Shown piece by piece: positions 6,703 through 15,400 of a stretch of 51,655 nt of DNA. The stretch lies in NCBI GenBank assembly GCA_947471505.1, contig CANIWM010000040.1, positions 1 to 51,655 of the forward strand. Direction: 5' to 3'. This DNA is from Chthoniobacteraceae bacterium (GTDB lineage Bacteria; Verrucomicrobiota; Verrucomicrobiia; Chthoniobacterales; Chthoniobacteraceae). Within the stretch, counting starts at the first letter, position 1. Each line of letters starts with the position of its first letter. The notes under the pieces are model-generated. The model was not told the DNA's origin and ran no database searches. It was given only the letters and a program-made list of their open reading frames with translations. The position numbers and the translations under genes were made by a program.

Positions 6703-7899
6703 TTAGGCGACGATGTCCGTGACGCGGCCTGCACCGACGGTGCGGCCACCTTCACGAATCGCGAAGCGCATGGTTTTTTCCATGGCGACGCCGCTGATGA
6801 GCTCGATGTCAACGCTGACGTTGTCGCCGGGCATCACCATCTCGACTCCCGTTGGCAGAGTGACCGAACCGGTCACGTCCGTCGTGCGGAAGTAGAATTG
6901 CGGGCGATAGTTGTTGAAGAATGGTGTGTGGCGTCCGCCTTCGTCCTTCGAGAGAACGTAGATTTCTGCTTTGAACTTCTTGTGCGGCTTCACGGAGCCG
7001 GGCTTGGCCAAAACTTGGCCGCGCTCCACGTCGGTCTTCTTGATGCCACGGAGGAGGACGCCGACGTTTTCGCCAGCGCGTGCTTCGTCGAGAAGCTTGC
7101 GGAACATTTCGATGTCGGTGACGGTCGTCTTGACGGTGTCACGGAGACCGATGATTTCGACTTCTTCCATCTTCTTGAGGATGCCGCGTTCGACACGACC
7201 GGTGACGACTGTGCCGCGACCTTCGATGTTGAACACGTCTTCGAGAGGCATGAGGAAAGGCTGGTCGATCGGGCGCTCAGGAAGCGGGATGAAGGAATCA
7301 AGCGCGTCCATGAGGTTGCTGATGCACTTGGCATCCGCGTGGTTTGCGTCGCCGCAAGCCAGTGCTTTGGAAGCCGAGCCTTGCACGATTGGCGTATCGT
7401 CACCGGGGAAGTCGTACTTCGTGAGAAGGTCACGGATTTCCATTTCGATGAGCTCGAGAAGGTCCGCATCGGCGAGGTCAACCTTGTTCAGGAAGACGAC
7501 GACCTTTGGCACACCGACTTGGCGAGCAAGGAGAACGTGCTCCTTGGTCTGTGGCATCGGGCCATCGGAAGCGGAGACGACGAGGATTGCTCCGTCCATC
7601 TGCGCTGCGCCGGTGATCATGTTTTTCACGTAATCGGCATGTCCGGGGCAGTCAACGTGTGCGTAGTGGCGGTTCGCCGTGCTGTATTCGACGTGCGAGA
7701 CTGCGATGGTGACGGTCTTTGTGTCGTCACGGACGGTGCCGCCTTTGGTGATGTCTGCGTAGCTGATTGGGTTCGCGAGTCCTTTGAGGGACTGGACGTG
7801 AACGATTGCTGCGGTGGTGGTGGATTTCCCGTGGTCAACGTGGCCGATGGTGCCGACGTTCACATGGGGCTTCTCGCGTTTGAATGCTTCCTTGGCCAT
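6703..7899 (-). CDS. tuf: Elongation factor Tu, with divergent switch I
   Basis: The 398-residue protein is clearly EF-Tu: [17 protein letters not shown] (G1, residues 10-26), [20 protein letters not shown] (G3 with the catalytic His), NKVDL (G4), and domains 2-3 ending [14 protein letters not shown]. It delivers aminoacyl-tRNA to the ribosome. Two spots differ from most bacterial EF-Tu. G1 continues GKSTTTAAI instead of GKTTLTAAI. The switch I motif ARGITINT is replaced by [13 protein letters not shown], keeping the Thr that contacts Mg/GTP but losing the preceding Arg-Gly. I recall similar changes in other Verrucomicrobia. It is first in the block with tRNA-Trp, secE and nusG. No hairpin of note is seen in 7930-8090 upstream. 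Confidence 0.97.
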   Translation of the reverse strand: MAKEAFKREKPHVNVGTIGHVDHGKSTTTAAIVHVQSLKGLANPISYADITKGGTVRDDTKTVTIAVSHVEYSTANRHYAHVDCPGHADYVKNMITGAAQMDGAILVVSASDGPMPQTKEHVLLARQVGVPKVVVFLNKVDLADADLLELIEMEIRDLLTKYDFPGDDTPIVQGSASKALACGDANHADAKCISNLMDALDSFIPLPERPIDQPFLMPLEDVFNIEGRGTVVTGRVERGILKKMEEVEIIGLRDTVKTTVTDIEMFRKLLDEARAGENVGVLLRGIKKTDVERGQVLAKPGSVKPHKKFKAEIYVLSKDEGGRHTPFFNNYRPQFYFRTTDVTGSVTLPTGVEMVMPGDNVSVDIELISGVAMEKTMRFAIREGGRTVGAGRVTDIVA

Positions 7900-8096
7900 G
7901 GTGTGTGTGTTTTGTGTTGTTTAAGTTAAATTAGTGAGCCGTCACAGGAAACAAAACCCCCGCCCCGCGACGAAAGCCGTCGCAGCGGCAGGGATGTTAT
8001 TGTTTCCAAAGTGCCGGAAATAGGGCGCGGAAACTATCAACCAGCGCCCTTCTGTCAAAACGAATTTTCTCTTTTTTTTGAATTGGCGTCCGCACT

Positions 8097-9062
8097 CTAT
8101 TTTCCTGCGGTCAACTTGAGCACGTAAGCGCCATTGGCATCCGCGTAAGCGGTCCAGACAGCGTGCGTCTGCGGGTCCACGGCCAATGTCTTCGCGCCGT
8201 TGCCAGTCTTCACATCGCCGAGCGCCGTCGCGCCCGCATCGGTGATTTGCACGACCGAGATGACGCCCGTGCTGCTCGCGCAATAGACGCGCCGCAGTTC
8301 TGGATCAAATGCGATCTGGTCCACGCCCGGTGCGATCTTCGCACTTGCGGTCACGGCTCCCGTCTTCGCGTCGAGGACGGCGAGTTCGCCGTTGGTGCCC
8401 GAGATAAAGAGCCGGTTTGTTTTTGCCTCCATCGCCAGCCCGTGCGGCTTGGTTGCAGGCTTCGTGGGCCACGATGCGGTGACGGTATTCGTGCCGGGGG
8501 AGATAACGGCTACGGTGTCGTTCGACTTGATGTTTTGGAAGATGCGGTCGCTCGCTGCATCGTAAATCACGTATTCTGGGCCTTCGGCAATCGCGACGGT
8601 CCCGACGACTTTGCCCGCTTTTGGGTCCACGACCCAGACCTCTTTTTCATCATCGTGACCGACATAGACGTGCCCGTTTTTAGCGTCAAAAGTCAGCGCA
8701 TCCGCAGGGCCGGAAAGCGCGACTTCACTCGTCACGGCGAGCGTCTCGCGGTCCACGATGGCGAGCTTCTTTTGCTTGCTCACGCTCACGTAGTATTTGC
8801 CGCCAGCCTCATCCACAGCCACTCCCTGAGCGGCTCCAGTGGGCACGCTCTTGATGAGTTTGCCGTCAGCGAGGTCCACAACATCGAGCGAGCCATTGCC
8901 GGTGTGGTCGGCGAGCAAGCGGTGCTTGGATGCGTCTATCTCCAGAAAGTCAAAGCCGCCCTTTGTCCCCGGCAGCAAGACCGGTTGCCCCGGCGATAGT
9001 GGAGCTTCGGCAAATGCAGAAGCAGTGACGACGAGGAGGCTGAGAGCGGTATGGAGTTGCAT
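8097..9062 (-). CDS. Secreted YncE-like beta-propeller protein
   Basis: The 321-residue protein starts with a signal peptide (MQLHTALSLLVVTASAFAEA, cleavage likely after AFA). About seven blades of the YVTN/YncE type follow, each with the pattern of a residue pair such as GHVYVGHDDEKEVWVVDPKAGKVVG or NRLFISGTNGELAVLDAKTGAV. Such propellers act outside the cytoplasm, binding DNA, ligands or proteins, and the specific role cannot be read from sequence. There is no catalytic motif or heme site. It stands alone between tuf and the reverse transcriptase gene, both in the same orientation but with gaps. Confidence 0.85.
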   Translation of the reverse strand: MQLHTALSLLVVTASAFAEAPLSPGQPVLLPGTKGGFDFLEIDASKHRLLADHTGNGSLDVVDLADGKLIKSVPTGAAQGVAVDEAGGKYYVSVSKQKKLAIVDRETLAVTSEVALSGPADALTFDAKNGHVYVGHDDEKEVWVVDPKAGKVVGTVAIAEGPEYVIYDAASDRIFQNIKSNDTVAVISPGTNTVTASWPTKPATKPHGLAMEAKTNRLFISGTNGELAVLDAKTGAVTASAKIAPGVDQIAFDPELRRVYCASSTGVISVVQITDAGATALGDVKTGNGAKTLAVDPQTHAVWTAYADANGAYVLKLTAGK

Positions 9063-9133
9063 AGAAGCTCAGGCTCATAAGCCAACATCCCGTGAGATGA
9101 AAAGAGCGCATTTGCTTAATAAACGAGGCGTAA

Positions 9134-10423
9134 TTACAAGCCCCACTCAACGCCCTCAAACAGCGCCCGCAACTTCGCGCCGGTCGCCGGATGCACATGC
9201 GCGGCGTGCGCGATACAGCCGAGGAGATGGGCGCGAAAATCGGCGTGCCCTGCGCGGTTCTGCGACTCGGGGCCGTGGCGCTGGCAGTTGGTGAGGATTG
9301 CCTTCAACCGGTCGCGCTCTCGCCGAGGCAGCGCGGCATGCTCATTCAGCACCAGCCCCACGGCCCGCTGCGAAACGCCCGATGGCATGATGCGCGTCTT
9401 CCGGTGCGCGGCGGTGAAGCCTTCCTCCAAAAGAATCGCCCCCACCAAAACCTCGCACCTCCGCACATCCCGGCGGAACTCCTCACCGCCGCTGAACAGC
9501 ATATCGTCCGCATATCGCGTGTATCGCGCGGCAAATTTCGCAGCCAGCCCGGAAAGACGCGCATCCACCGTGAACGCACACAGATTTGCCAGCGCCGGAG
9601 AAGTCGGCGCGCCCTGCGGCAAATGGCGCTCGCGCAAGCGACTGCGCATGGCCCAGCCTTCCTCGCCGGGAATTCCCGCGCGAACCGCAGCGGGCGTGAT
9701 CGCCGTGCAAAAATTGGCCAAAAAACTCGCCACCGACTCCGGGAAACCCGCCGTCAAAAACACGCGCAACACCCGCCCGCGCCGGATCGTCGGGAAGAAA
9801 TCCTGCACATCCATCCGCAGCACACATCGCTGCCCCGTATGCGGCTTCGCAAAGCTCACAATCCCCCGCCCTTTCACAAAACCATGCGCCGCATCGTGCG
9901 CCGGGATACGCTCCAAAATCCCCTCCAAAATCCGCCGCTGCACCGCCTTCAAAACCGGCAGCGGCGCCTCGATCAAACGCGGCAATTTCCCCCGCCGCGC
10001 AATCCACCGGTAGCGATAATGCCCGCACTCCTCATCCCCACGCCACGGCGCAGACAGCCATTGCAGCGTATCGCCGCCGATGCCGAGCCACTCGCAAAGC
10101 TCCGGCACACTCGTGATGGCGGGCACCTCCCATCGCTCCGGCGCACCGAGCGCGGGCACCATCCTCGGCGATACTTGCACCTCCGCCAGCCATGTAAAAT
10201 GAGCATGAAACGCCGCCGAACCCTCCAGCAAAGCAGCCACCTCTCGCACCCGAGGTCGCCGCCCTTCCCCCAGCACTCGCACCAGCCTGCGAGCCAGAGC
10301 GGCCAGCTTTTTCGTCCCCCGCCCGCCGCGCAATCGCCGCAGCGCTTCCTCCACTGCGGCTAAAGTGAACGGGCCACCGACGAGCACCTTGGCGGCAGTC
10401 ATGGCGAGCGAGATGGGTTTCAT
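9134..10423 (-). CDS. Retron-clade reverse transcriptase
   Basis: This 429-residue protein has an N-terminal helical region of about 110 residues and then reverse transcriptase motifs in order. Fingers: RRGKLPRLIEAPLPVLKAVQRR. Region X-like: AAHGFVKGRGIVSFAKPH. Palm: VLRMDVQDFFPTI at about residue 200, then LPQGAPTSPALANLCAF. Catalytic core: YTRYADDMLFSG (YADD about 303-306). End: RAVGLVLN followed by RERDRLKAIL. The arrangement matches retron and retron-like RTs, in which the last motif is usually VTG (here AVG) and NAxxH is usual (here FAKPH). No group II intron maturase or DNA endonuclease domain is seen. The leader 10428-10670 folds into hairpins and may hold the msr-msd RNA. No accessory effector gene is adjacent. 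Confidence 0.85.
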   Translation of the reverse strand: MKPISLAMTAAKVLVGGPFTLAAVEEALRRLRGGRGTKKLAALARRLVRVLGEGRRPRVREVAALLEGSAAFHAHFTWLAEVQVSPRMVPALGAPERWEVPAITSVPELCEWLGIGGDTLQWLSAPWRGDEECGHYRYRWIARRGKLPRLIEAPLPVLKAVQRRILEGILERIPAHDAAHGFVKGRGIVSFAKPHTGQRCVLRMDVQDFFPTIRRGRVLRVFLTAGFPESVASFLANFCTAITPAAVRAGIPGEEGWAMRSRLRERHLPQGAPTSPALANLCAFTVDARLSGLAAKFAARYTRYADDMLFSGGEEFRRDVRRCEVLVGAILLEEGFTAAHRKTRIMPSGVSQRAVGLVLNEHAALPRRERDRLKAILTNCQRHGPESQNRAGHADFRAHLLGCIAHAAHVHPATGAKLRALFEGVEWGL

Positions 10424-10427
10424 TTTT

Positions 10428-10670
10428 AAGATGGCGAAAAAAGTGCCGTGCCCCGGCGAAGCTCGTCCAGCGTGGAGCTATTTGCGGCTTGCCGCAACGC
10501 ACTCCTCGCGGCGGATTGGTCAATGCAGGAATCCCCCGGGGTAACCCCGAAGAGATGAAGCCAAGCGCGCGAACGCACCCGTCTCACCAGCCCGGAGCAC
10601 AGCGCCGCAAACACAGACATCGCGGCCCGCAGAGTCGAGCAGATTTTCAGTGACGAACCTGCGCCGCTAA
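10428..10670 (-). ncRNA. Candidate structured leader or retron-type RNA upstream of the RT
   Basis: The roughly 245 bases between the DJ-1 gene and the RT start form consecutive hairpins. One is CGGGGTTACCCCG at 10537-10549, one is the perfect TTGCGGC/GCCGCAA stem at 10482-10497, and one is AGCTC/GAGCT at 10460-10479. On the minus strand the segment opens with TTAGCG (10670-10665), which resembles the start of known msr regions that carry the branching guanosine. The expected long a1/a2 pairing is weak: ATGGC at 10675-10671 can pair with GCCAT just before the RT start. Alternatively an ORF of up to 101 codons ends 2 bp before the RT ATG. Confidence 0.3.
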
Positions 10671-10684
10671 AGCCATATCGACGC

Positions 10685-11275
10685 ATGACCCAACCGCTCA
10701 ACAAAGTCCTCATCATCATCGGCGACGCCACGGAGACTGTGGATACGCTGTATCCGTTCTACCGGCTGATCGAGGCCGGCTTCCAGCCCGTCGTCGCCGC
10801 ACCGGAGAAGCGTCGCTACCAGATGGTGCTGCACGAGGTGAAGCCGGGATGGACCATCACCAAGGAATGGGAAGGCTACAGCATCGAGGCAGAGATTGCG
10901 TTTAAAGACATCGTCCCAGCGGAATACGCGGGCATTTTCTTCAGCGGCGGGCGAGCGCCAGAATACATCCGCGAGGACGAGGCACTGCTGCGGATGACAC
11001 GGTGGTTTTGGGAAAATGAACGACCGATGGCCAGCGTGTGCCACGGCGTAGAAATCCCCGCCCGCGCTGGAATCGTGCAGGGTCTGCGCATGGCGACGGT
11101 GGCAAAATGCAAGTTCGACTTGGAAATCTGCGGAGGCATCTACGTGAACGAGCCGTGCGTGATCGACCGCCACATGGTCAGCGGACGGACCTACCACGAC
11201 AGCGGGCATTTTATCGGGCCGTGGATCAAGATGCTGGAGGCAGCGCGGGCGGCAACTATCGGCATGAAATTTTAA
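10685..11275 (+). CDS. DJ-1/PfpI superfamily protein
   Basis: The 196-residue protein has the Rossmann-like start KVLIIIGDATETVDTLYPFY, the FFSGGRAPEYIRED segment and the nucleophile elbow MASVCHGVEIPA with the reactive Cys at about residue 118. These place it in the DJ-1/PfpI (class I glutamine amidotransferase-like) group that includes glyoxalase III, protease-like and chaperone members. The His next to the Cys is present. It lacks a signal peptide. It is divergent from the RT gene, with ATG at 10685 about 260 bp from the RT start. The precise activity is not predictable. Confidence 0.85.
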   Translation: MTQPLNKVLIIIGDATETVDTLYPFYRLIEAGFQPVVAAPEKRRYQMVLHEVKPGWTITKEWEGYSIEAEIAFKDIVPAEYAGIFFSGGRAPEYIREDEALLRMTRWFWENERPMASVCHGVEIPARAGIVQGLRMATVAKCKFDLEICGGIYVNEPCVIDRHMVSGRTYHDSGHFIGPWIKMLEAARAATIGMKF

Positions 11276-11323
11276 TGAAATAGGGCTTGGCGAAAGAGTG
11301 CTGCTTTGTATCCTGAGCAGCCT

Positions 11324-11509
11324 ATGAACATCACAAAACTCATCCTCGCAGGCGTCATCGCCCTCGTCTCCGCAACCTCGTATGCAGAAACCTGCTGCGA
11401 GAAAGCAAAAGCCGCTGGCAAAGACTGTGCACATCCTTGCTGCGTAAAAGCCAAGGCTGACGGCAAAACCTGTGAGAAGTGCAACCCACCAGCACCGAAG
11501 AAGGAATAG
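11324..11509 (+). CDS. Small secreted Cys-rich protein
   Basis: A 61-residue precursor starts MNITKLILAGVIALVSATSY, a good signal peptide with cleavage probably after SYA. The mature 40 residues hold seven Cys in a partly repeated pattern: TCCEKAKAAGKDCAHPC, then CVKAKADGKTCEKC. Two CCxKAKAxGKxC blocks are visible. Lys-rich, Cys-rich periplasmic peptides of this type could bind metal or form disulfide clusters, but this is inference. It follows the DJ-1 gene by 48 bp in the same direction and may be co-transcribed. A strong terminator follows. The first ATG in frame (11306) would spoil the signal peptide. Confidence 0.75.
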   Translation: MNITKLILAGVIALVSATSYAETCCEKAKAAGKDCAHPCCVKAKADGKTCEKCNPPAPKKE

Positions 11510-11531
11510 TCCTCTTCCGCTAGTATTCACG

Positions 11532-11565
11532 AACAGGCTGGCCTCGGAATGGAGGCCAGCCTGTT
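11532..11565 (+). terminator. Terminator after the Cys-rich protein gene
   Basis: A perfect 13-bp stem (AACAGGCTGGCCT / AGGCCAGCCTGTT) with loop CGGAATGG is followed by TGTTTTTG. It closes the DJ-1/Cys-rich transcript 23 bp after the stop. Confidence 0.85.
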
Positions 11566-11606
11566 TGTTTTTGTACGGGTGACGCGTTGCGAAAATACGC
11601 AAAAAA

Positions 11607-11634
11607 CCCCGGACTCCTTTGCAGGAATCCGGGG
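11607..11634 (-). terminator. Terminator after rplT
   Basis: A stem CCCCGGACTCC / GGAATCCGGGG (one mismatch) is followed on the minus strand by a T-rich tract (TTTTTTGCG). It lies 26 bp past the rplT stop. Confidence 0.8.
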
Positions 11635-11659
11635 CTTTCAGAATTGTTGTGGCGGCTGT

Positions 11660-12049
11660 TTAGGCGACCTTGGTGAGTGTGACGCCTTTTTTCCCCTGTA
11701 GGGCGGTCAAGGCTTTGGCGACCAGCGATTTGAACGCGGCCTCGTCATGGATGGCGAGGTCGGCGAGCACTTTGCGGTCGAGCAGGATTCCGGCGGCTTT
11801 GAGGCCCTCGCGGAAGCGGCTAAAGGTGAGTCCGTTGGCGCGGGCAGCAGCGTTGATACGCTGATTCCAGAGTTTCCCGAACATGCGCTTCCGGGTTTTC
11901 CGGTCGCGGTAGGCCCAATACTGGGCTTTCATGATGGCGTTCTTCGCGTAGCGGAAGAGTTTGCTGCGGCGTCCGCGGAAACCTCTGGCCTTATCGACCA
12001 TACGTTTGCGGCGCTCGCGTGAAGCGGGAGCGTTAGTAGCTCGTGGCAT
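11660..12049 (-). CDS. rplT: 50S ribosomal protein L20
   Basis: The 129 residues match bacterial L20 (MPRATNAPASRERRKRMVDK, RGFRGRRSKLFRYAKNAIMK, then WNQRINAAARANGLTFSRF). L20 is an early 23S rRNA assembly protein and in many bacteria represses its own operon by binding mRNA. It is preceded by rpmI with an unusually long 123-bp spacer that can fold. The C-terminus is about ten residues longer than in E. coli (GKKGVTLTKVA). Confidence is high. Confidence 0.96.
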   Translation of the reverse strand: MPRATNAPASRERRKRMVDKARGFRGRRSKLFRYAKNAIMKAQYWAYRDRKTRKRMFGKLWNQRINAAARANGLTFSRFREGLKAAGILLDRKVLADLAIHDEAAFKSLVAKALTALQGKKGVTLTKVA

Positions 12050-12097
12050 TGTTTATTGTATGTTTGTTTCTTTCGGCAGGCTGTTTGTTTAGTGGAT

Positions 12098-12157
12098 GGA
12101 ACGGATGACCTCGTCTGCCGATTAGCTCCCCTTTATTAGAGAGCAGGGCTCCGTTCC
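12098..12157 (-). promoter_or_regulatory. Structured spacer between rpmI and rplT, possible L20 operator
   Basis: The spacer is closed by a perfect 8-bp pair, GGAACGGA (12157-12150 on the minus strand) with TCCGTTCC (12105-12098). The 44 bases inside hold further short complementary runs. L20 autoregulates through structured mRNA in several bacteria, and this position directly before rplT would suit such control. That is inference from place and fold. Confidence 0.4.
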
Positions 12158-12172
12158 TGTGCGCTCTTTCGC

Positions 12173-12382
12173 TTACGCGAAAGGCAGGCATTCCTTGATA
12201 CGCGGCAGCATGGTCTTGTGGACCTGGGCTACCTTGCCGAGTTTGCGCTTACGCTTCGAGCTTTTGCTCGACGCGAGATGGCGCAAACCTGGCTTGCGGC
12301 GTAGGATTTTACCTGTGGCGGTCACTTTGAACCGCCGCGCGACTGATTTTTTCGTCTTGCGACGTGCTATGCTTCTAGGCAT
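12173..12382 (-). CDS. rpmI: 50S ribosomal protein L35
   Basis: From the ATG at 12382 the protein is 69 residues, MPRSIARRKTKKSVARRFKV followed by TATGKILRRKPGLRHLASSKSSKRKRKL, which matches L35 (usually 64-66 residues). The frame remains open to a TTG at 12436, but the added 18 residues are not L35-like, so I chose the ATG. infC, which encodes IF3 and normally heads the infC-rpmI-rplT operon, is absent. The gene upstream is a helicase that reads in the same direction, and no IF3-like frame exists here. Confidence 0.93.
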   Translation of the reverse strand: MPRSIARRKTKKSVARRFKVTATGKILRRKPGLRHLASSKSSKRKRKLGKVAQVHKTMLPRIKECLPFA

Positions 12383-12466
12383 CGGGCGGCGGACAGTAGG
12401 GATCGGAACTGAATTGGCAACTGTTTTTCGGGGCAAAATTCGCGCTTTTTCAAAATGACGGCTTTC

Positions 12467-15400
12467 CTACCGCAGCAACTCCTCGATTTCGCCCATGCTG
12501 AGGCCGTCCATGATGGGCTCTTCGCTCTCGATTGCAGCGGCGGTGGCGGCGCGCTTCTTCGCTTGAAGGGCGAGGATTTTTTCCTCCACGGTGTCGCGGG
12601 CGATGAGCTTGTAGCTGGTCACCACTTTGCGCTGGCCGATGCGGTGCGCGCGGTCGGTGGCTTGCGCTTCCACAGCGGGATTCCACCACGGGTCGAAATG
12701 GATGACGGTATCGGCGGCGGTGAGGTTCAGCCCGGTGCCGCCTGCTTTCAGGCTGATGAGGAAAACGGGCGCGGTGCCGTTTTGGAAACGTGCGACTTCT
12801 GCGCCTCGATCTTTCGTCGAGCCGTCGAGGTAGCAGTATTCGATTTCCTGCGCCGCCAGTCGCTCGCGGATGCCGGTGAGCATGGCGACGAATTGGCTGA
12901 ACACGAGCACGCGGTTTCCGCCATCGATCGCCGAGGAGAGCAGCTCGGTGAGCAACTCCAGCTTGGCGCTGGCGTCCTCGGCGGACGGCGGATTTTCCAT
13001 ACCAAGAAGCCGCGCATCGCACGCGGCTTGGCGGAGGCGGAGGAGCGCGGTGAGCATGAGCATCCGGGCTTTCCCTGCGTTTTTCTCGGCAGCGAGATCG
13101 GCGAGTTTCGTGCGCGTGGCGGCGGCGAGGGCGGTGTAGATTCCGCGCTGCGTCGGGGTGAGTTCGCAGTAGGCGACTTGCTCGATTTTTTCCGGCAGGT
13201 CGGCAGCGGCGGTCTTCTTCGTCCGGCGGAGCATGAAGGGCTGGATGCGGCGGCGGAGGCGCGCGGCTTCGGGGCCGGCGGGGTCCGTCTGCATGGGGCG
13301 CTCGGTGCGCTCGCGGAAGTCTTCGCGCGTGCCGAGATAGCCGGGCATGAGGAAGTGCATGAGCGACCAAATATCGCGCACGCTGTTCTCCATCGGCGTG
13401 CCGGTGAGCACGAAGCGGTGCCGCGCCCGTAGTGCTGTGGCGGACTGCGCGTTTTGGCTGTCGGGGTTTTTGATGTGCTGCGCCTCGTCGAGCAGCGCGG
13501 CGGCAAACTCGATGCCGCGATACTTGTCCACGTCGCGCCGGAGCAGCGGGTAGCTGGTGATGACGAGGTCCGCCGCAGCGATGCCTGCGAAGTCGCGCCG
13601 CCCGCCTTCGAGCGCGTGGACGCGCAGCTCGGGCGTCCAGCGCGCGGCTTCGGCCTGCCAGTTAAAAATGAGCGACGAGGGGCAGACGATGATGCTCGGC
13701 CCGGTGCCGCGCAGGGTGCGGAGAAAGGCGAGAGCTTGCAGTGTTTTGCCGAGGCCCATCTCGTCGGCGAGGATGCCCGCGAGTCCGTTTTGCGAGAGGA
13801 AGTGCAGCCACGCGACGCCGTGTTTCTGGTAAGGGCGCAGGATGCCTTCCAGCGTGCCGAGCGGCACGGGCTTTAGAGTTTCGAGGTTGCGCGTGGCCGT
13901 GGCCCATTGCCGCCAAGTCCCCTGCCCTGCTACGTTCACGCCGTTTTCGCTGGCGAAAAGATCGAGCGTCCCGGCCTGCTTGCGGTCCAGCCGATACGTG
14001 CCGGGCGTGAGCTGTCGCGGCGCGCTGTCGCGGAGGACGTGCTCGAACTCATCGAGCAACGCGCCGTCGAACACCGCAATTTTGCCGCCCTTTTTCACAA
14101 AGCTCTGCCCGCCTTGCAGCAGCCGCGCGATGTCTGCGCCGGAGAATCGTTCGCCGCTCGGGCTGGCGAGTTCGTAGCGGAGGTCGAACCATTGCTCGCC
14201 GCTGGAGATTACCTCCACGCGCGGCGACACGCGCTCTACGTCGCGGGTGACGTGCTCAAATCGCTCGCCGATGGTGACGCTCCACTCGCGCTGAAGCCTC
14301 GGCAAATGGCTGGCGAAAAATCCGAGAATGCCCCGCTCGCCCCGCAGCACGAACTCCCCCTGCGCGCTCGGCCCGGTGAAGCCGCAGACATTCAGCCGTG
14401 CGACGGCGCTTTGCTCCGCAGCGCGATTGCGGGCGAACTTCGCCAGCGCCTCGCCGGTCGCATCCAGCGTCACTTTCCGCTCGCCGTAAATCGCATCCAG
14501 CCGCGCCGTGAGGTGATTCAGCGAGCCCTCGATAAACACGGCGAAGCGCGCCTCCGGCACGACGACCGCCTCCGCAGCCACATCGCCTTCCACGTCAAAA
14601 AACTGCGCCAGCATCGGCAGCTCCCGAGCGAGAAATCCCTCCGCCGCATCCGCCGGAATCGTCAGCGCGCCTTGCAGCAGCCGCAGATACGGCGCGGGCA
14701 AACCGGGCGCGACGGCGGTGAAAGTTGCGCCGTCCAGCGTCCACGCCGCCGTCGCACCGAGCAGCAGCGGCGGAGCCTCCACCGCGAGCACGAGCCCGCC
14801 GCTTTCCCGCCTCACGCGCAATGCCAGACGCGGCGCATCGTCCTTCACCTGCACCGCAGTCGCCCGCCCAAACGTCACACGCGGATGCCCCACGAGCACA
14901 CGCAGCAGCTCGGCAAATTCGTTGCGCCGCAGCGTGAGCATCGCCAGCGGCTTCCCCATCACCGCCAGCAAGCGCGGCCCCAGCGCGAAGTCCGCCGCAT
15001 CCACGCGATACGTGCGCTGCGGATCGAGCGTAGAAAACGGACGCCCTTGCGCCTCCACCACGCACATCACCGCATCCTTCTCCCAAGCCGCCGCGAAGTT
15101 TGGCGGTAATATAATAGCGAGCGCGCACGGCTCACCTTCCGTCTCCGAAAACATCGCCGCTTTCGGCGCAGCCACGACTACGGTGGGCGCAGCGACGACC
15201 TTCGGCGGAGCCAGCACCGCCAGCCCCACAGCGAGCGAGTGCGCGCAGATACGCCCCCAGCGCCGCGACTCCATACAGGTGCAGATATTTTCGATGTCCG
15301 TCTTCGATTTAATCCGCAGCCCCGAGCGAAACTCCGTCTCCGCGCCGCGCACAAATCCGGCGAGTTCCGGCGGCTCATAGCGCGCATCCCGCACCCGCTC

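Noticed and set aside
10428-10670. A confirmed retron msr-msd
   Set aside because: The terminal a1/a2 pairing I can find is only about 5 bp, and the retron-specific RT motifs deviate. Reported as a candidate only.
10426-10731. 101-codon ORF ending 2 bp before the reverse transcriptase start
   Set aside because: It overlaps the DJ-1 gene start on the other strand, and the visible hairpins explain the region better. Kept only as an alternative in the RT finding.
12383-12436. TTG start extending L35 by 18 residues
   Set aside because: The added residues do not belong to L35, and the ATG at 12382 gives the usual length.
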